Numbered from the stretch's first letter, positions 34,748 through 44,396 are shown. The stretch is 64,000 bases of DNA from Bacillota bacterium (GCA_023395555.1 JAEWYQ010000017.1:1-64000); one strand, 5' to 3'. Numbers and translations are program-made. The notes: generated by a model from the sequence alone, not told the origin.

Positions 34748-37339
34748 ATGAAGAGAGGGATATTGAACCGAAACAAAGGCTTTCGCAGCTTGATTTTAAT
34801 CATCCTGGCAGGTGTCTGCCTTGTGACCGCAGTCATCCTGCACAATGTTTCGCCCGTCAATGCAGAAGAAGCTTCCGGTGAGATACAGGAGTTGGGAGGC
34901 AGACGCATACTTTTTATCAGCTCCTACAGTGGTAGTTTTGTAACGGTACCGCACCAGATCAAGGGACTGAGCACGGTATTGACTTCCAAGGGAATCAGCT
35001 TGGATATAGAATACATGGATACCAGGAGATTCTCCGGTGAAGAGATTATTGAACGTTTTTACGAGAGTCTGTCCTATAAGCTGAAGCACCTTCCTCCATA
35101 CGATGCCATAATTGTAGGAGACGATGCTGCACTGCAGTTTGCCATGGATTATCAGAAGGAGCTTTTTGCGGAAATACCGGTTATCTTTTTTGGGATCAAT
35201 GATAAGGAGCGGGCTAAGAAAGCGGATGCCAACCCCTACATGGCAGGCGGCATTGAAGAGACCTCTCTGGTTGAGAATATAGGGCTTGCACTCCGGTTCA
35301 ATCCTAAGGCGGTGAGGGTGATTGGCATTGTGGATGGGACATTAACGGGGCAGGGGGATCAGAAGCAGTTGGAGGATGCCGCCCTTTCCTTTCCGGATAT
35401 AGAATTTATAGCCTTTAATGTCTCCCAATACACTTTTGATGAATTCGGCAAGAGACTGGAAACCCTGGATAATGACTGTATTATTCTATTTCAGAGTATG
35501 AATCGGGATAGCACGGGAGCGTACATGGAGCTGGAGGAGCAATTCGCATTTCTGAAGAAGCATACAAGGGTTCCGGTATACCGTGCCAGTGTCGGCGGAG
35601 TTGGAGACGGCCTGCTGGGCGGATGGATGATTGACTATGAAGAAATGGGGAAAACTGCCGCTGAGGTCACCTGCAGGGTATTGGCCGGAACACCGGTTGA
35701 CACCATTGCATTGCTGGATGACACACCCCATTACCACATTTTTGATTATAATATCATACGGGAATATGGGATTGATCAAAAGCTTATACCGGAAGGAGCA
35801 GTATTATTCAATAAGGAGATATCGCCTCTGGAACGCTACCGTAAGTTTTTGGTTGGCGCAGGGATTGTATTTATTTTTCTGGCTATCTTGACGGTTATTC
35901 TTTTTATAGAGAATGTAAGGTATAGAAAAATGCAAAAGGAGCTCCAGGAGAACCATGAAGAGCTGTTGTCCACCTATGAGGAGCTGACGGCCTCGGAAGA
36001 AGAACTCAAGTCCCAGTATGAGAAAATAGAAATTATGGCAAAGCATGATTATCTGACGAATCTGCCAAATCGCCTGCATTTTCTCGAAGAACTGTCACAT
36101 GAACTGGAAAGGGGGTCCTATGGGGTGGTCATGCTCCTTGATATTGATAATTTCAAGGGGATTAATGATACCCTGGGGCATGTATATGGCGACCGGCTCC
36201 TGCAGGAGGTGGGAGAACGGCTGTCCCGTCTTCAGGATGACCGGATGTTCTGTGCCCGTTTCGGCGGGGATGAATTCCTGATTTTAATCAAAGGGATTAA
36301 AGAGAAGGAAGAGATTCAGACCTATATTCGAAGTCTGCAGGAGGCATTCGAGGAAGCTTTTGTAATCGATGAAATTGAAAATAGCATTAATTTCAGTATA
36401 GGGGTTACCCGCTATCCCAAGGACAGTGACAATCTGGACCAGCTCATTATGAACGTGGATACGGCAATGTATAAGGTAAAGCACAATGGTAAGAATAATT
36501 ACATCTACTACCAGGAAGAAATGAAGGATGAGATAAAAATAAAGAAGGAGCTGGAGGGACTTCTCCGGCAAGCTCTCCGGGAGGGAGGGTTTTATCTTTT
36601 CTATCAGCCCCAATTGGAGGTGGAGACAGGAGAGATTGTCGGTTTTGAGGCATTGGTCCGTCTGAAGGACTGCAATATCAGCCCGGGCACATTTATACCT
36701 GTTGCCGAAGAGACGGGACATATTGTCGCGATAGGCCGATGGGTAGCCGAAGAGGCCATAAGACAGCTGGCGGATTGGAGAAAGAAGGGTTTTGCGGAAA
36801 GAGTGATATCCATAAACTTCTCCAGCAAGCAATTAAGGGACAGGGAATACACCTCTTATTTAACGGAATTATTAAAAGCATACGAGGTCTCTCCCAAATA
36901 TCTTGAAATTGAAATCACGGAGAGCATTTTCCTGGAAAAGGATATTCAGACCATGGAGTTCCTGGAAGGCTTGAAGGCATCGGGACTGCAGATTGCATTG
37001 GACGATTTTGGAACCGGGTATTCTTCTCTGAATTATCTTACCTATATTCCGGTGGACAAGATTAAGCTGGATAAGACCATTAATGATAAATTCCTGCTGC
37101 CCGGCAATATGGAAGTTATGGATAGTATCATTTCCCTGGCTCATGGCCTGAAACTGAAGATCACAGCCGAGGGAATTGAGGATTACGATAAATATCTCCG
37201 GCTGAGGGAGAGCGGGTGTGATTATATTCAGGGATACCTGTTCAGCAAGCCTCTCATCGTAGATGAGATTGAAAAAATATATCATTTGAATTTGTTGGAT
37301 AAATTAAAGAAGGAGTTAAATTCTGATTTCAATCATTGA
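34748..37339 (+). CDS. Membrane sensor with GGDEF and EAL domains (c-di-GMP turnover)
   Basis: 863 aa. The N-terminal membrane anchor or signal lies at about residues 14-30. Next comes an extracellular ABC-type substrate-binding-like domain (about 45-345) with ILFISSYSGSFVTVPHQIKG and YDAIIVGDDAALQFAMDY, then a transmembrane helix (about 365-388) and a short coiled coil. GGDEF domain from about 428: HDYLTNLPNRLHF, active loop RFGGDEF. EAL domain from about 600: FEALVRLK, ISINFSSKQL, EITES, LDDFGTGYSSL, KLDKTI, AEGIE. Both active sites look intact, so it may make and degrade c-di-GMP. ATG 34748 has GGGGGA upstream. ATG 34700 is less likely. Confidence 0.92.
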   Translation: MKRGILNRNKGFRSLILIILAGVCLVTAVILHNVSPVNAEEASGEIQELGGRRILFISSYSGSFVTVPHQIKGLSTVLTSKGISLDIEYMDTRRFSGEEIIERFYESLSYKLKHLPPYDAIIVGDDAALQFAMDYQKELFAEIPVIFFGINDKERAKKADANPYMAGGIEETSLVENIGLALRFNPKAVRVIGIVDGTLTGQGDQKQLEDAALSFPDIEFIAFNVSQYTFDEFGKRLETLDNDCIILFQSMNRDSTGAYMELEEQFAFLKKHTRVPVYRASVGGVGDGLLGGWMIDYEEMGKTAAEVTCRVLAGTPVDTIALLDDTPHYHIFDYNIIREYGIDQKLIPEGAVLFNKEISPLERYRKFLVGAGIVFIFLAILTVILFIENVRYRKMQKELQENHEELLSTYEELTASEEELKSQYEKIEIMAKHDYLTNLPNRLHFLEELSHELERGSYGVVMLLDIDNFKGINDTLGHVYGDRLLQEVGERLSRLQDDRMFCARFGGDEFLILIKGIKEKEEIQTYIRSLQEAFEEAFVIDEIENSINFSIGVTRYPKDSDNLDQLIMNVDTAMYKVKHNGKNNYIYYQEEMKDEIKIKKELEGLLRQALREGGFYLFYQPQLEVETGEIVGFEALVRLKDCNISPGTFIPVAEETGHIVAIGRWVAEEAIRQLADWRKKGFAERVISINFSSKQLRDREYTSYLTELLKAYEVSPKYLEIEITESIFLEKDIQTMEFLEGLKASGLQIALDDFGTGYSSLNYLTYIPVDKIKLDKTINDKFLLPGNMEVMDSIISLAHGLKLKITAEGIEDYDKYLRLRESGCDYIQGYLFSKPLIVDEIEKIYHLNLLDKLKKELNSDFNH

Positions 37340-37393
37340 ATTGTATAAATAAGTAAATTTCGGAGATAATTAAGCCGAAGGAGTGGTTTCATT

Positions 37394-38122
37394 ATGAAGC
37401 TAAGAAAGGCGATAATTTATCTCGGAAGCTTTGCTGTATTAAGCATTATGTTCAGTGTCTGCTATTATATGAGCTATTTGCACGCGTTGAAGGATTTTAA
37501 CCAAAAGGCCATTGAACACAAGGATCAGCTTAGTTTGCTGACCAGGGCGGAAAATCCTATGCCCGGGGCGGATAAGACTGTACCAGGGGCGGAAAATCCC
37601 ACGCCGGGAGCCCAGGATCTCCAGTCTGCAGAAGCAGCCGGGAATACGGAAGCAGTGGAGGTGGACGAGCATTCAGAGGATGCGGTGCTGCCGACAACAA
37701 AATACATTCTTGAGGTCTACGATATGAAAACGGATACCGTCAGTACCCAGGAGCTGAATCCGCCCGCATATCTGGTTGGTCTGACCCGGTCCCAGGTGGA
37801 GGACTATCTCAGAACCTATATGAGTGATCTGCCCCTGTCGGAATATAATAAGGGCTTGTTTTCATATGAATTGGTGCGGTTTTCCAAGGCGGAGATCGTG
37901 ATTAAAAAGACCTATAATGAGGATTTTGTTCCTTTCCGCTTTTATGTGGTGGTTAAGGACGGCTATGTGGTGGTATATAACAGCGATTTGAAGAGTGTCC
38001 ATACCTACACGCATATTCTCGCTGCCGATCTGCCGGAAGAGGATCGTATTGCTCTGAGCCTGGGCATCTATGTGAACAGCTTGGATGAGTTGTATTCCCT
38101 TCTGGAAAGCTACTCAAGCTAA
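37394..38122 (+). CDS. Membrane-anchored protein with a BofC-like C-terminus
   Basis: 242 aa. One N-terminal helix (about residues 7-27) is followed by a Pro/Gly/Ala/Glu-rich spacer with repeated PGA units (ENPMPGADKTVPGAENPTPGA) and a C-terminal domain (about 105-242). That domain ends FYVVVKDGYVVVYNSDLK, then LPEEDRIALSLGIYVNSLDELYSLLESYSS. The pattern recalls the C-terminal domain of BofC, a forespore regulator of pro-sigma-K processing, but the match is by eye and weak. ATG 37394 follows AAGGAG, 54 nt after the GGDEF-EAL gene, so the two may be co-transcribed. A hairpin begins 2 nt after its stop. Confidence 0.6.
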   Translation: MKLRKAIIYLGSFAVLSIMFSVCYYMSYLHALKDFNQKAIEHKDQLSLLTRAENPMPGADKTVPGAENPTPGAQDLQSAEAAGNTEAVEVDEHSEDAVLPTTKYILEVYDMKTDTVSTQELNPPAYLVGLTRSQVEDYLRTYMSDLPLSEYNKGLFSYELVRFSKAEIVIKKTYNEDFVPFRFYVVVKDGYVVVYNSDLKSVHTYTHILAADLPEEDRIALSLGIYVNSLDELYSLLESYSS

Positions 38123-38124
38123 GG

Positions 38125-38168
38125 TTGTATGCCATGGCCGTACAAGCATGTTCGTCTATGGCATACAA
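38125..38168 (+). repeat. Hairpin element with conserved 12-nt loop, copy 1
   Basis: TTGTATGCCAT (38125-38135) pairs perfectly with ATGGCATACAA (38158-38168). The apical part is CG-TACAAGCATGTT-CG (38139-38154). A second element with the same loop pattern lies after miaB. It starts 2 nt after the stop of the BofC-like gene. No T run follows. Confidence 0.7.
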
Positions 38169-38277
38169 ATCCAATCACATGTCTTCCATACAGTGCATCA
38201 GGGGAGCGCCATGCCCTTTGCCCTGCTCACTTTTGAACTGCAACAGGCGAAGGGAATGGGGAAAAACAAAGAAGTGC

Positions 38278-38306
38278 TTGAAATAATGCCTCCGTTAAAA
38301 TATAAT
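38278..38306 (+). promoter_or_regulatory. Sigma-A promoter of the flavoprotein-proBA cluster
   Basis: TTGAAA (38278-38283) and TATAAT (38301-38306) with 17-bp spacing, 56 bp before the flavoprotein start. Confidence 0.85.
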
Positions 38307-38361
38307 GAAACAAATATAATTCTGTCACTGGTTCTGTATTTGTTCATAGGAGGCTGTGCGG

Positions 38362-39624
38362 GTGAAGTATGATATAATCATCGTTGGCGCCGGAGCTTCC
38401 GGTCTGACCGCCGCAATTGCGGCAGCCAGAGAGGGAAGTTCGGTGCTTGTGATTGAACACAAGGATAAAGCGGGTAAGAAGATATCTGCAACCGGCAATG
38501 GAAAATGCAATTTTACCAATATAGTTCAAAACCCGGATTGTTACCGGTCAGACGACAGTACATTTGCCAGCAGGGTACTGTCTTGTTTTGATGTTCAGGA
38601 AACCCTCCGTTTCTTTGATGAATTAGGAATTTATCCAAAGGAGCGGGAGGGTTATTATTATCCCAATTCGGAGCAGGCCGCCAGTGTGGTGCAGGTGCTG
38701 CTGATGGAGGGAATACGCCTGGGAGTGGTTTACCGGTACCAGGAAAGGGTGGTTGGGATTAAGAGCAGTAAGAAGGGCGGAGAATATATGGTGTCTACCC
38801 TGAGGCTGCCGGAGAATGAAAATGGTTCCTACCAATGCCGAAGACTGATTCTTGCGGCCGGGGGCTGTGCTTCTCCTCAGCTTGGCTCGGACGGAAGCGG
38901 TTTTCGCCTGGCGGAAAGCCTCGGACATCGGATAATCAAGCCGCTTCCCGCATTGGTACAGCTGAAGTCACCGGACAGATACTGCAAGACTGTATCAGGA
39001 GTCCGCACCATAGCGAGGGTGGAAGCCTGTACACAGAAGGGACGATTGTCCGTGGAGCAGGGGGAAATCATTTTTACGGATTACGGCATCTCCGGCATAC
39101 CTGTATTTCAAGTCAGCCGCTATGTTGCCAGAGCTTTGGATCAGGGAACCGTCTGTTGGCTCCTGTTGGATTTTATGAAAGATCTGCGGGAAGAGGAGCT
39201 TAAGGAGAAGCTTAGAATGCGGATCAGCCAGAATCCTCATAAGACCCTGGAGGAGATGCTGATTGGTCTGCTGAATCATAAATTAAATTACATGCTCCTG
39301 AAGGAGGCGGGACTGGATCCTGCTCTGCCATCTTCCAGGATTACCGGCAGGGAATTGGAAAGGCTGGCGCGGCAGATGAAGAAGCATAGAATGCAGATCT
39401 GCGGAACCAATTCCTTTGAGCAGGCACAGGTCTGTGCCGGAGGAGTGGATACCGGGGAGGTGGAGGCTGCTACCCTGGAGTCGCGGCTTCACAAAGGGCT
39501 GTATCTGACAGGAGAGCTCTTGGATGTGGACGGCACCTGCGGGGGATATAATCTTCAGTGGGCCTGGAGCACCGGGTATCTGGCAGGCAGGGCGGCAGGC
39601 AGTATAAAGGAGAGAAGCATATGA
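38362..39624 (+). CDS. FAD-dependent oxidoreductase, BaiN/HI0933 family
   Basis: 420-aa flavoprotein. FAD-binding YDIIIVGAGASGLTAAIAAAREG at the N-terminus, KKISATGNGKCNFTN (a family hallmark), LILAAGGCASPQLGSDGSG, and the C-terminal CAGGVDTGEVEAATLESRLHKGLYLTGELLDVDGTCGGYNLQWAWSTG. Members include YhiN and BaiN, but the reaction of most is unknown. GTG 38362 is 8 nt after AGGAGG (38348-38353). GTG 38356 is too close. The stop overlaps the next start (ATGA). Confidence 0.88.
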   Translation: MKYDIIIVGAGASGLTAAIAAAREGSSVLVIEHKDKAGKKISATGNGKCNFTNIVQNPDCYRSDDSTFASRVLSCFDVQETLRFFDELGIYPKEREGYYYPNSEQAASVVQVLLMEGIRLGVVYRYQERVVGIKSSKKGGEYMVSTLRLPENENGSYQCRRLILAAGGCASPQLGSDGSGFRLAESLGHRIIKPLPALVQLKSPDRYCKTVSGVRTIARVEACTQKGRLSVEQGEIIFTDYGISGIPVFQVSRYVARALDQGTVCWLLLDFMKDLREEELKEKLRMRISQNPHKTLEEMLIGLLNHKLNYMLLKEAGLDPALPSSRITGRELERLARQMKKHRMQICGTNSFEQAQVCAGGVDTGEVEAATLESRLHKGLYLTGELLDVDGTCGGYNLQWAWSTGYLAGRAAGSIKERSI

Positions 39625-41228
39625 TTAGAATATCCCAGTTAAAGCTTCCGGTACAACATCGGAAGGAAGAGGTAAGGGCTGCCGCGGCGAAGGCCTTAAG
39701 GCTTCCTCCGGATCGGATCGAAGGTTGTTATATCGTGAAGAAATCCATTGATGCCAGGAAGGACGAGGTGAAATACAGTTATACCGTCGAGGTATCCCTT
39801 AGGCTTAAGCCGGGGGAGAAGGAAGAGACGATCCTGGAACGCTGCAGAAACAGCAATGTAACCATGGCAAAGACGGAAAATTACAGCTTTTCCCCCCAGG
39901 GCACGAAGCGGCTTGCCGCTCGGCCCGTGGTGGTGGGGACTGGACCGGCGGGACTGTTTGCCGCTTATCTGCTGGCAAAGCATGGCTATGAGCCCCTGGT
40001 TCTGGAGCGGGGCTATGAGGTTGCCAGGAGAGTGGAGGCCGTGGAGCATTTCTGGAGAACCAATGAGTTAAACCCGGAATGCAATGTTCAGTTTGGAGAA
40101 GGCGGTGCGGGAACTTTTTCCGACGGTAAGCTGAATACCATGGTGAAGGATGCCCAGGGCCGTTACCGGCTGGTAATGGAGACCTTTGCCGTCTTTGGCG
40201 CCCCGCCGGAGATTTTGTACCTGAATAAGCCCCATATCGGCACGGACCGGCTCAGGCTGGTGGTGGAGAATATGAGGAAGGAGATTGTCCGGCTGGGAGG
40301 CGAGGTGCGCTTTGGAGCCGCCCTGACGGATCTGGTAATTGAAGCCGGGGAGCTAAAGGCAATTGAAGTCAATCACGGGGAGCTGATTCCTTGCCAGGTG
40401 TTGGTGCCGGCCATCGGGCACAGTGCCAGGGATACCTTTCTTATGCTCAGGCAGCGGGGATTGGAGCTTTCCGCCAAGGCGTTTGCTTTGGGCCTTCGGA
40501 TTGAGCATAAGCAAAGTCTCATCAATGAAGCCCAGTATGGAGGAGCCTCTGTCCATCTGCCGGCTGCAGACTACAAGCTGACCCATCAGACCGGGAGCGG
40601 GCGGGGCGTGTATTCCTTCTGTATGTGTCCGGGCGGCTTTGTGGTAAATGCATCCTCGGAGCAGGGGCATCTTGCCGTGAATGGCATGAGCAACTACAGC
40701 CGGGACGAGGCCAATGCCAACAGTGCCATTGTGGTGACGGTGCAGCCGGAGGACTTCGGCACATCAGATCTCCTGGAGGGAATTGCATTTCAGCGGAGCT
40801 GGGAGCAGGCGGCCTATGAGGCGGGCGGGGGACAGGTGCCGGTACAATTGCTGGGGGATCTGTTCCGTGACCGGGCGAGTGTCACCATCGGCGGCATTGC
40901 TCCGAATATTAAGGGGGCTTACCGGCTGACGAACCTGGCCCGGTGCCTGCCTCCGGTAGTCATCGATTCCATTAAGGAAGGAATTCTGGCCTTTGACCGG
41001 AAGATTCGCGGCTTTGCCAGTGAAGAGGCGGTGCTGGCGGGAGTGGAAAGCAGAACCTCTTCTCCGGTACGGATTCATCGGGATGAGAATTATGAAGCTA
41101 ATATAAAAGGAATTTATCCCTGCGGGGAGGGGGCCGGCTACGCAGGCGGCATTACCTCGGCGGCGATAGACGGAATTAAGGTATTTGAAGCCATAGCAGG
41201 CAGATACAGCAGAAAAAAGACTAATTAA
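39621..41228 (+). CDS. FAD-dependent dehydrogenase, COG2509 type
   Basis: 535 aa. The N-terminal ~95 residues form a small domain (ISQLKLPVQHRKEEVRAAAAKAL). Then comes the FAD-binding RPVVVGTGPAGLFAAYLLAKHGYEPLVLERG, then NVQFGEGGAGTFSDGKLNT, a family signature, and near the end CGEGAGYAGGITSAAIDG. Function is not established for this family. ATG 39621 has AAAGGAGAG upstream and overlaps the stop of the previous flavoprotein, so the pair is coupled. proB follows 17 nt after its stop. Confidence 0.85.
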   Translation: MIRISQLKLPVQHRKEEVRAAAAKALRLPPDRIEGCYIVKKSIDARKDEVKYSYTVEVSLRLKPGEKEETILERCRNSNVTMAKTENYSFSPQGTKRLAARPVVVGTGPAGLFAAYLLAKHGYEPLVLERGYEVARRVEAVEHFWRTNELNPECNVQFGEGGAGTFSDGKLNTMVKDAQGRYRLVMETFAVFGAPPEILYLNKPHIGTDRLRLVVENMRKEIVRLGGEVRFGAALTDLVIEAGELKAIEVNHGELIPCQVLVPAIGHSARDTFLMLRQRGLELSAKAFALGLRIEHKQSLINEAQYGGASVHLPAADYKLTHQTGSGRGVYSFCMCPGGFVVNASSEQGHLAVNGMSNYSRDEANANSAIVVTVQPEDFGTSDLLEGIAFQRSWEQAAYEAGGGQVPVQLLGDLFRDRASVTIGGIAPNIKGAYRLTNLARCLPPVVIDSIKEGILAFDRKIRGFASEEAVLAGVESRTSSPVRIHRDENYEANIKGIYPCGEGAGYAGGITSAAIDGIKVFEAIAGRYSRKKTN

Positions 41229-41245
41229 TCCGGAGGATAATGAGA

Positions 41246-42106
41246 ATGCAGGGCAGAGAGCAGTTAAAGAATAAGAAAAGAATTGTAATTAAAATCGGAT
41301 CGTCATCCTTGACCCATTCGGAGACGGGAAGCTTAAATCTGGATAAGATGGAACGGCTGGTTCGGATTCTCACGGATCTCCGCAACCAGGGAAAGGATGT
41401 GGTACTGGTAAGCTCGGGAGCAATTGCCGTAGGCAGAAAAGCCCTGGGTATCCTGAAACGTCCTACGGAGAGAGCCGTAAAGCAGGCCTGTGCGGCGGTG
41501 GGCCAGGCCAGTCTGATGATGGTGTACCAGAAGCTGTTCGGAGAATACCACCAGACGGCTGCTCAGATCCTGATGACAAAATACACCATGATGAATGAAA
41601 TCAGCCGTTACAACGCCAAGAACACCTTCGAAGAGCTGTTCTCCATGGGCGTAATTCCCATTGTAAATGAAAATGATACGGTTTCCACGGAGGAGCTGGA
41701 TCTGGACTTTGGTGACAATGACACCCTGTCCGCCATTGTAACGGCGCTTATCGGGGGAGATCTGCTGATCCTTCTGTCGGATATCGAAGGCTTATATACC
41801 GATGATCCTCATACCAATAAGGAAGCCAGACTGATTCCCTGTGTGACAGAGATTAATGAGGAGCTGGCAAATATGGCAAAAGCATCCACCAGCGCCGTGG
41901 GAACCGGAGGAATGGCAACCAAGGTGTCCGCTGCCAGGATTGCCACGGCATCCGGTGCGGATATGGTGATCACAAACGGGGATAATGTGAGGAACATCAA
42001 TCATATCATAGAGGGAAGAGAGACAGGGACCCTGTTTCAGGCACACAAGCAGGACGATTTTAATATTATGGACTATATTTATTCAAAACAATATCAGAAC
42101 CAGTGA
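41246..42106 (+). CDS. proB: Glutamate 5-kinase ProB (without PUA domain)
   Basis: ATP-dependent phosphorylation of glutamate, first step of proline synthesis. Amino-acid kinase fold: RIVIKIGSSSL, VLVSSGAIAVGRKAL, VGQASLMMVYQ, PIVNENDTVS, FGDNDTLSAIVTALIGGDLLILLSDIEGLYTDDP, GTGGMATKVSAARIA. At 286 aa it lacks the C-terminal PUA domain of the E. coli enzyme. ATG 41246 is 9 nt after CGGAGG. ATG 41240 is closer and also possible. It is in one cluster with proA. Confidence 0.95.
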   Translation: MQGREQLKNKKRIVIKIGSSSLTHSETGSLNLDKMERLVRILTDLRNQGKDVVLVSSGAIAVGRKALGILKRPTERAVKQACAAVGQASLMMVYQKLFGEYHQTAAQILMTKYTMMNEISRYNAKNTFEELFSMGVIPIVNENDTVSTEELDLDFGDNDTLSAIVTALIGGDLLILLSDIEGLYTDDPHTNKEARLIPCVTEINEELANMAKASTSAVGTGGMATKVSAARIATASGADMVITNGDNVRNINHIIEGRETGTLFQAHKQDDFNIMDYIYSKQYQNQ

Positions 42107-42141
42107 GACAGCGCACGAATAAGCAGGTAAGGAGATTTAAT

Positions 42142-42357
42142 ATGGATGAACAGAGGATTGCCAGAATTAACGAATTATACCATAAGTCACAAAAAGAGGG
42201 TCTGACGGAGGAGGAAAAACAGGAGCAGGATAGACTGCGCAAGGAATATGTTGCCGCAATCCGCCAGAATCTCAGGGGATCTCTGGAGAGTGTTTCCATC
42301 GTCAATCCCGATGGCTCTGTGGAAAAGGTTTCGGACCGCAGAAAGAACAGATCGTAG
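42142..42357 (+). CDS. DUF896 family protein (YnzC-like)
   Basis: 71-aa soluble helical protein: ARINELYHKSQKEGLTEEEKQEQDRLRKEYVAAIRQNLRGSLESV. This is the DUF896/YnzC pattern, an antiparallel helical pair of unknown function in Firmicutes. ATG 42142 follows AAGGAG. The stop is inside the first copy of a 36-bp tandem repeat. It lies between proB and the formyltetrahydrofolate ligase gene. Confidence 0.85.
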   Translation: MDEQRIARINELYHKSQKEGLTEEEKQEQDRLRKEYVAAIRQNLRGSLESVSIVNPDGSVEKVSDRRKNRS

Positions 42358-42414
42358 GCTTAGATTAGCATCCGATTAAAGAACAGATCGCAGACCTAGA
42401 TTAGAATCAGATTA
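42343..42414 (+). repeat. 36-bp imperfect tandem repeat at the end of the DUF896 gene
   Basis: Two copies start at 42343 and 42379 (AAGAACAGATCG, then TAGATTAG, then GATTA). The first covers the last codons and stop of the gene. Copies differ at about six positions. Confidence 0.75.
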
Positions 42415-42476
42415 ATCCGGAATAAGAAGGATTTAATCTAAAACACCGTGATTTTTTAAGAATAGGATGATATACT

Positions 42477-43070
42477 ATGACAACAAAGGCTGAGATAAGG
42501 AGCCGGATGAAATCGGAACGGAGCCTGATAGGAGGGCAGGAAAGGCTTGAATGGAACGAAGCTATTTTCCGAAGGGTAATCGAAACCAAAGAATACAAGA
42601 CTTCCGGGGTATTACTGGGCTATGCATCCTTTGGCGCGGAGACGGATACCGAAGCTATCCTGGCTCATGCACAGAAGCTGCAGAAAAAGGTGTATCTGCC
42701 CAGGGTGGAGTCCAGGGAGCGGATGGAATTTTACCTGTTTCCAGAGGGAGCGCAACTGTGCGTCAGCCGCTTCGGAGTGCCGGAGCCGGTGCCTGACACC
42801 GCGATGGACACCGCGATGCGTTATACTCCGGAGGAAGCTCCGCAGGAGAGACCCGTAATGCTGATGCCGGGGCTGGCCTTTGACCTTATGGGGAACCGCA
42901 TCGGATACGGAGCAGGATACTATGATAAATACCTGGCGGAGTTCCCGGAGGATTATTTTTTTAAAATCGGGATCTGCTATAACTTTCAATTGTTAGAGCA
43001 TATTCCTTCCGGACCCCATGATATCCGGGCGGATATGGTGATCACGCCTGCCGGCTGCCGGCTTAGGTGA
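42477..43070 (+). CDS. 5-formyltetrahydrofolate cyclo-ligase
   Basis: Converts 5-formyl-THF to 5,10-methenyl-THF using ATP. 197 aa. MTTKAEIRSRMKSERS at the N-terminus provides the nucleotide-binding basic helix. The C-terminal MLMPGLAFDLMGNRIGYGAGYYDKYLAEF holds the family GYGxGYYD loop. AGGATG lies before ATG 42477. It sits between the DUF896 gene and proA with 32 nt to the latter, so it is probably in the same transcript. No functional link to proline is implied. Confidence 0.93.
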   Translation: MTTKAEIRSRMKSERSLIGGQERLEWNEAIFRRVIETKEYKTSGVLLGYASFGAETDTEAILAHAQKLQKKVYLPRVESRERMEFYLFPEGAQLCVSRFGVPEPVPDTAMDTAMRYTPEEAPQERPVMLMPGLAFDLMGNRIGYGAGYYDKYLAEFPEDYFFKIGICYNFQLLEHIPSGPHDIRADMVITPAGCRLR

Positions 43071-43102
43071 GACGCAAGGTAAGAAGGAGAGGAGGAATTT
43101 AG

Positions 43103-44350
43103 ATGAATTACCTGGAACAACTGGGAAGCAACGCAAGAAAAGCGGCAAGTGCCTTGAATGTACTGGGTCAGGAGGAGAAGAGCCGGGCATTAAGAGCCTG
43201 TGCCCAGTCTCTCATGGATGCCAAAGCACGAATCTTGGAAGCCAATGAGGAAGATGTGCAAAAGGCGGTGCAGGAGGGAATGAAGGACTCTTTGGTAGAC
43301 CGGCTGAGACTGACCCCGGAGCGGATCAAGGGGATGGCAGATGCAATCCTTAAGGTGAGTGAATTGCCGGATCCCATTGGTGAGGTGCACTCCATGACCG
43401 TACGTCCCAACGGGCTGATGATCGGGCAAAAGGCAGTTCCCCTTGGCGTAATCGGCATTATCTATGAATCCAGGCCCAATGTTACGGCAGACGCCTTCGG
43501 ACTGTGCTTTAAAACCGGAAATGCCGTTATTCTGCGGGGAGGTTCGGATGCGATACAATCCAATAAGGAAATCGTTAAGGTGCTGAAGGAAGGACTTGTC
43601 TCGGCCGGAGTGACGGAGTATGCGGTCCAGCTGGTGGAGGATACCTCCAGGGAGACGGCAAGGGATTTCATGAAGCTGAATGCCTATATCGATGTCTTAA
43701 TACCCCGGGGCGGCGCCGGATTAATTAAAACTGTAGTGGAGAACAGCACAATTCCTGTTATTGAAACAGGGACGGGAAATTGCCATATTTATGTGGACGA
43801 ATATGCGGATCTGGGCATGGCTCTGGAGATTATAGACAACGCCAAGACCCAGAGGCTGGGGGTCTGCAATGCCTGTGAATCCCTGGTGATTCATGAAAAG
43901 GTGTGCAGGGAGTTCCTGCCCCTGCTCTATGAGCGCTTGCAGGAGAAGGGAATTGAGATCCGGGCCGACGAAAGGGCCTGTGCCCTTCAACAGGGACTGC
44001 TTCCCGCATCGGAAGAGGATTATGCCGCAGAGTATCTGGATAAGATCATTTCCCTTAAAGTGGTCTGCAGCATTGAGGAGGCAATTGAACATATTAATCA
44101 TTACAGCACCAAACATTCTGAGGCAATCATAACGGGGGACTATAGTCATTCCATGAAGTTTTTGAATGAGATTGATTCTGCGGCGGTCTATGTCAATGCA
44201 TCTACCAGGTTTACCGACGGAGAGGAATTCGGTTTTGGCGCGGAAATCGGCATCAGCACCCAGAAGCTTCATGCCAGAGGCCCCATGGGCTTAAAAGCAT
44301 TAACTACCGTGAAATACATTATCTTCGGAAACGGACAGATCCGCAAATAA
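43103..44350 (+). CDS. proA: Gamma-glutamyl phosphate reductase ProA
   Basis: NADPH-dependent reduction of glutamyl-5-phosphate, second step of proline synthesis. 415 aa of aldehyde dehydrogenase fold: [58 protein letters not shown], and the catalytic Cys in [16 protein letters not shown]. The end is [39 protein letters not shown] lies upstream of ATG 43103. It works with ProB here, and ProC is 8 kb away. Confidence 0.97.
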   Translation: MNYLEQLGSNARKAASALNVLGQEEKSRALRACAQSLMDAKARILEANEEDVQKAVQEGMKDSLVDRLRLTPERIKGMADAILKVSELPDPIGEVHSMTVRPNGLMIGQKAVPLGVIGIIYESRPNVTADAFGLCFKTGNAVILRGGSDAIQSNKEIVKVLKEGLVSAGVTEYAVQLVEDTSRETARDFMKLNAYIDVLIPRGGAGLIKTVVENSTIPVIETGTGNCHIYVDEYADLGMALEIIDNAKTQRLGVCNACESLVIHEKVCREFLPLLYERLQEKGIEIRADERACALQQGLLPASEEDYAAEYLDKIISLKVVCSIEEAIEHINHYSTKHSEAIITGDYSHSMKFLNEIDSAAVYVNASTRFTDGEEFGFGAEIGISTQKLHARGPMGLKALTTVKYIIFGNGQIRK

Positions 44351-44396
44351 GACGGCCCGGACTGTGCGGTTTATACAAAAAAATAAAGGAAGCAGG

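Noticed and set aside
34647..34751. 35-codon ORF ending on the GGDEF-EAL start codon
   Set aside because: The ATGA overlap looked like coupling, but no Shine-Dalgarno precedes it and the peptide has no known match.
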